Assembly: GCF_000427785.1 (NCBI RefSeq)
Contig: NZ_ATYR01000003.1
Location: 223,588 to 287,587, forward strand
Length of the DNA: 64,000 bases
Direction: 5' to 3'
Source of the DNA: Massilia alkalitolerans DSM 17462
GTDB lineage: Bacteria; Pseudomonadota; Gammaproteobacteria; Burkholderiales; Burkholderiaceae_D
The translations under genes were made by a program, and so were the position numbers. The notes beneath the pieces were generated by a model that worked only from the letters and a program-made list of their open reading frames with translations, ran no database searches and had not been told where the DNA came from. The first letter of the stretch is position 1, and every line of letters begins with the position of its first letter. Of the stretch, positions 61,144 through 64,000 are shown piece after piece.

Positions 61144-61500
61144 ATGAACATCCAATCACTTGGTTCACCCGTGGCGGCGCGGCTGGAAGAGCGGTCGCTT
61201 CCGACGCTCGAGCAGCAAAACACCCAGCCTGCCAAGGCCGCGAAAGCGCCGGAAGCACAGGAAGCCACTCCGCCCTCGCGCGAACAGCTCGACGACGCCG
61301 TCAAGAAGATCAACGAAGGCATGCGGGCCTCGTCGCAAAGCCTGGAATTCGCGATCGACGAAGACAGCAAGGAAATCGTCGTCAAGATCATCGACCAGAG
61401 CACCCGCGAAGTGGTACGCCAGATCCCTTCGGTCGAAGCACTCGAGATCGCCAAGTCCATCGACAAGATGCGCGGCCTCCTGATCAGCCAGACGGCCTGA
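61144..61500 (+). CDS. flaG: FlaG-family flagellar protein
   Basis: A 118-residue protein with a disordered Ala/Pro/Gln-rich N-terminal part and the FlaG core at about 50-115 (LEFAIDEDSKEIVVKIID, TREVVRQIPSVEALEI). FlaG affects filament length in other bacteria. It lies between fliC and fliD as usual. The ATG at 61144 is 15 bases after the fliC terminator, so its expression may depend on read-through or a promoter within the terminator region. Confidence 0.92.
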   Translation: MNIQSLGSPVAARLEERSLPTLEQQNTQPAKAAKAPEAQEATPPSREQLDDAVKKINEGMRASSQSLEFAIDEDSKEIVVKIIDQSTREVVRQIPSVEALEIAKSIDKMRGLLISQTA

Positions 61501-61618
61501 AGCGCTTCACCACCTGTCCAGCGCGCGCTTCCTGCGAGGAGCACGCGCCGTTCTTGCACGTCTGTCAGCTTTACCCGGTTCATTCCCAACTATTTGAATT
61601 GGGACACATTTCCCACTC

Positions 61619-61645
61619 TTAAGTCCGGTTTGCTTCTGTCGATAA
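61619..61645 (+). promoter_or_regulatory. Candidate sigma-28 (FliA) promoter for fliD
   Basis: TTAAGTCC, an 11-base spacer, then GTCGATAA. The -10 element matches GCCGATAA at 7 of 8 positions. The GTG start at 61680 is 34 bases downstream. Confidence 0.65.
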
Positions 61646-61679
61646 TGACTTACATTATCGCTTTCACGGGAGAAACAAA

Positions 61680-64000
61680 GTGGGCATCAGTTCAGCGGGC
61701 ATCGGTTCCGGTCTCAACGTCGACGACATCGTCAGCAGGCTGATGCAGGCGGAGGCGGCGCCGCTCGCCAACTTCGACAAGAAGGCGTCCGCTTTGCAGG
61801 CACGCATGGCCGCGCTCGGCAAGGTCAGCGCCGCGGTCGGCGCCTTCCAGGGCGCCCTGACGACGCTCAACTCTCCCGCCACCTTCAGCGCCCTGAGCGC
61901 CACCTCGGCCAACAAGGACATCCTTTCCGGCAGCGCCGGCAGCAATGCGGTCGCGGGCAAGTACAAGATCAATGTTTCGCAGCTGGCCTCGGCACAGAGT
62001 CTGAGCACGGCCGGCCGGGCCAGCATGAGCGCGACCATCGGCGTCGCCGCCAAGACCGTCCTGACCTTCCAGTTCGGCAGCATCAGCGGCGGCAACTTCG
62101 GCGTGGCAGGCAGCACGCTCGGCGCATCGGTGGCCACAAGCGGCATCAGCAACGGTTCGCTGTCCATCAATGGCACCGCCATCACCACCAGTGCGGCAAC
62201 CCGCAGCGCGGCCCAGCTGGCCGAAGCGATCAATGCCAAGAGCGAGACCACCGGCGTCACCGCGAAGGCCGAGCCGGCCAGCAGCGCCGCCGACCTGTTC
62301 GCCGGCTTCGGTGCGGTCACGGTCGAGGAAGGCGCACGCTACACCCTGGCCGTGGGCGGTATCGACATCCTGTCCCATACCGACCATACCGCGCCGCTGG
62401 AAGCGGCCGACATCGACGCCGCCCTGAAGGATGGCGGCCTCGCCGCCAGGCTGGCGGCTGCCAACATCACGTTCACCGGAGAGGCCGACAAGGGCACGCT
62501 GCGCTTCACCGCCGCCGACGGATCCAACCTGAGCGTGACCGAATCCGTGGCCGGCGAAGGCGTGGTTGCCGGCGGCATCAAGAACCCGGCCGCGAACACC
62601 GGTTCGATCGTCACCAGCAGCGCCGGCGTCACCCTGAGCTCGCGCGACGGCAGCCAGATCCTGATCGGCGGCAGCAACCCGGCCGCCGCGGGCTTGAGCG
62701 CCGGCAGCGCCGGCAGCTACCTGACGGGCGCCAGCTTCGTCCAGGATGGCGCCCAGGCCAGCGGCACGGTCACCCTCGAGGCCGGCGACCAGTCCCTGCA
62801 GGGCATCCGCGACGCCATCAACAAGGCCAACATCGGCGTGACCGCGACCATCGTGTCCGACGGCGGCGACAACCCCTATCACCTGGTGCTGACCTCGAAC
62901 GCGACCGGCGCCAAGTCCTCGATGAAGATCGGCGTCGAAGGCGCCGACGGCCTGGAGCCGAACGCGGGCATCGCCGCCCTGCTCGGCCATGACCCCGGCG
63001 GCGTGCAAGGCCTGACCCAGACCAGTGCGGCGCAGGATACCCTGTTGAACCTGAACGGCCTCGACATCCGCAGCAGCAGCACCACCGTCACCGATGCCGT
63101 CCAGGGCGTCTCGCTGGACATCGCCGCGACCGGCAGCACCACCCTGAACGTGACCCGCGACACCGCGGCGGTCTCGACCGCCGTTAACAACTTCGTCAAG
63201 GCGTACAACGAACTCAACAAGACGATCTCGAGCCTGGCCGGTTATAACGCCGAGACCAAGACCGCCGGCATCCTGCAGGGCGACGCCTCGGTGCGTTCGA
63301 TCCAGAGCCAGCTGCGACGCCAGCTGGGTGCTGCGGTCGAGGGCCTGGGCGGCAACCTGACCACCCTCAGCCAGGTCGGCATCACCTTCCAGAAGGACGG
63401 CGGCCTGGCCGTCGATTCGAGCAAGCTGAACAAGGCGGTCACCGAGAATTTCGCCGAGATCGGCGGGCTGTTCGCAGCGATGGGCAAGGCGACCGATGGC
63501 CAGATCAAGTTCGACAAGTCGGGCGCGGCCACCAAGCCGGGCACCTATGGCGTCAACATCGAGTGGCTGGCGACGCAGGGCACGCTGACGGGCGCCGACG
63601 CGCTGACGGGCCCGACCACGATCGACCCGAACACCACCTGGCGCATCACCCTGAACCAGACCGACCCGGTCAGCGAAAAGAAGACCCAGGACATCAAGCT
63701 GGCTGCCGGCAAATATACCAATGCCCAGCTGGCTTCCATGCTGCGCGCCGCCATCAACGGCAACACCGTCTTCGCCGGCGCCGGCGACGCGGTCGAGACC
63801 AAGGTCGAGGACGACGGGCGCCTGTCGATCTCGTCGAGCAAGTACGGCGAGATGTCGAACATCGACATCAGTGCCGTCAGCGGCACCGCTCCCTCGATCC
63901 TGTTCGGCAGCGCCACGCCGGCCAAGGGCAAGGACGTCAAGGGCACGATCGGCGGCGTCGCCGCCATCGGCAATGGCCAGACCCTGACGGCGGCGGCGGG
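61680..64000 (+). CDS. fliD: Flagellar hook-associated protein 2 (filament cap), large form, 3' end beyond window
   Basis: Open from GTG 61680 to the right edge (773 codons and still open). It begins MGISSAGIGSGLNVDDIVS, the FliD signature, with a GGGAGA ribosome site. The FliD N-terminal domain covers about 5-110; the C-terminal domain is reached near residues 490-600 (AYNELNKTISSLAGYN, GILQGDASVRSIQSQLRRQL, GGLAVDSSKLNKAV). After LFAAMGKATDG a further Gly/Thr-rich stretch of at least 170 residues follows before the edge, where most FliD proteins would soon end. Typical FliD is about 450-650 residues, so this cap protein carries extra domains. It caps the filament and promotes flagellin folding. 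Confidence 0.93.
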   Translation, partial: MGISSAGIGSGLNVDDIVSRLMQAEAAPLANFDKKASALQARMAALGKVSAAVGAFQGALTTLNSPATFSALSATSANKDILSGSAGSNAVAGKYKINVSQLASAQSLSTAGRASMSATIGVAAKTVLTFQFGSISGGNFGVAGSTLGASVATSGISNGSLSINGTAITTSAATRSAAQLAEAINAKSETTGVTAKAEPASSAADLFAGFGAVTVEEGARYTLAVGGIDILSHTDHTAPLEAADIDAALKDGGLAARLAAANITFTGEADKGTLRFTAADGSNLSVTESVAGEGVVAGGIKNPAANTGSIVTSSAGVTLSSRDGSQILIGGSNPAAAGLSAGSAGSYLTGASFVQDGAQASGTVTLEAGDQSLQGIRDAINKANIGVTATIVSDGGDNPYHLVLTSNATGAKSSMKIGVEGADGLEPNAGIAALLGHDPGGVQGLTQTSAAQDTLLNLNGLDIRSSSTTVTDAVQGVSLDIAATGSTTLNVTRDTAAVSTAVNNFVKAYNELNKTISSLAGYNAETKTAGILQGDASVRSIQSQLRRQLGAAVEGLGGNLTTLSQVGITFQKDGGLAVDSSKLNKAVTENFAEIGGLFAAMGKATDGQIKFDKSGAATKPGTYGVNIEWLATQGTLTGADALTGPTTIDPNTTWRITLNQTDPVSEKKTQDIKLAAGKYTNAQLASMLRAAINGNTVFAGAGDAVETKVEDDGRLSISSSKYGEMSNIDISAVSGTAPSILFGSATPAKGKDVKGTIGGVAAIGNGQTLTAAA

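Overview
The window is high-GC DNA, apparently all coding apart from short spacers, and almost certainly comes from a motile betaproteobacterium of the Oxalobacteraceae (Massilia-like). Three things point there. The conserved block hemW-rdgB-rph-(PP2C, Ser/Thr kinase)-yicC-gmk-rpoZ-spoT is a Burkholderiales arrangement. The Entner-Doudoroff locus carries HexR-type operators. Many GTAGGGTGG-type palindromic repeats sit between genes. The species is inferred from gene content, not from a search.

Layout. 1-546: end of argA, yggX and a palindromic repeat. 0.6-2.5 kb: AraC regulator translationally coupled to a degenerate GGDEF membrane protein. 2.8-7.1 kb: TonB-dependent receptor plus two-domain beta-propeller phytase. 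7.2-8.2 kb: small lipoprotein and rpiA. 8.3-12.4 kb: MacA/MacB-like export operon with a secreted protein. 12.6-14.2 kb: chemoreceptor. 14.2-16.5 kb: a lower-GC island with a LAS-type murein peptidase, an Hcp type VI secretion protein, a candidate cysteine-peptidase effector and two tandem paralogous small membrane proteins (candidate immunity). 16.5-17.1 kb: an HExxH protein. 17.1-25.0 kb: eda-edd / pgi-SMP30-zwf-hexR. 25.0-26.6 kb: free-methionine sulfoxide reductase and transaldolase. 26.7-33.4 kb: TetR regulator divergent from an RND tripartite pump. 33.6-34.6 kb: M28 peptidase. 34.7-43.7 kb: the hemW-to-spoT housekeeping block. 43.8-48.7 kb: secreted protein and two hybrid histidine kinases. 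48.7-52.0 kb: hypothetical protein, second chemoreceptor, VOC and YCII proteins. 52.1-53.4 kb: heme oxygenase and greB. 53.4-57.9 kb: membrane protein, sensor kinase, NarL-type regulator and an active-looking diguanylate cyclase. 58.1-64.0 kb: flagellin methylase fliB, fliC, flaG and the start of an unusually long fliD.

Functional themes. Sugar catabolism (edd, eda, pgi, zwf, plus tal and rpiA nearby) appears to be a HexR regulon, with operator-like sites before edd, pgi and zwf and the regulator in the same locus. Motility and signalling are heavily represented: two chemoreceptors, flagellar filament genes, two GGDEF proteins, three histidine kinases. Sigma-28-like promoters can be read before one chemoreceptor, fliC and fliD.

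The most novel-looking stretch is the Hcp-linked island at 14.2-16.5 kb. It looks like an orphan type VI secretion cargo module with an undescribed effector/immunity set. No tRNA, rRNA, CRISPR array or transposase was seen.
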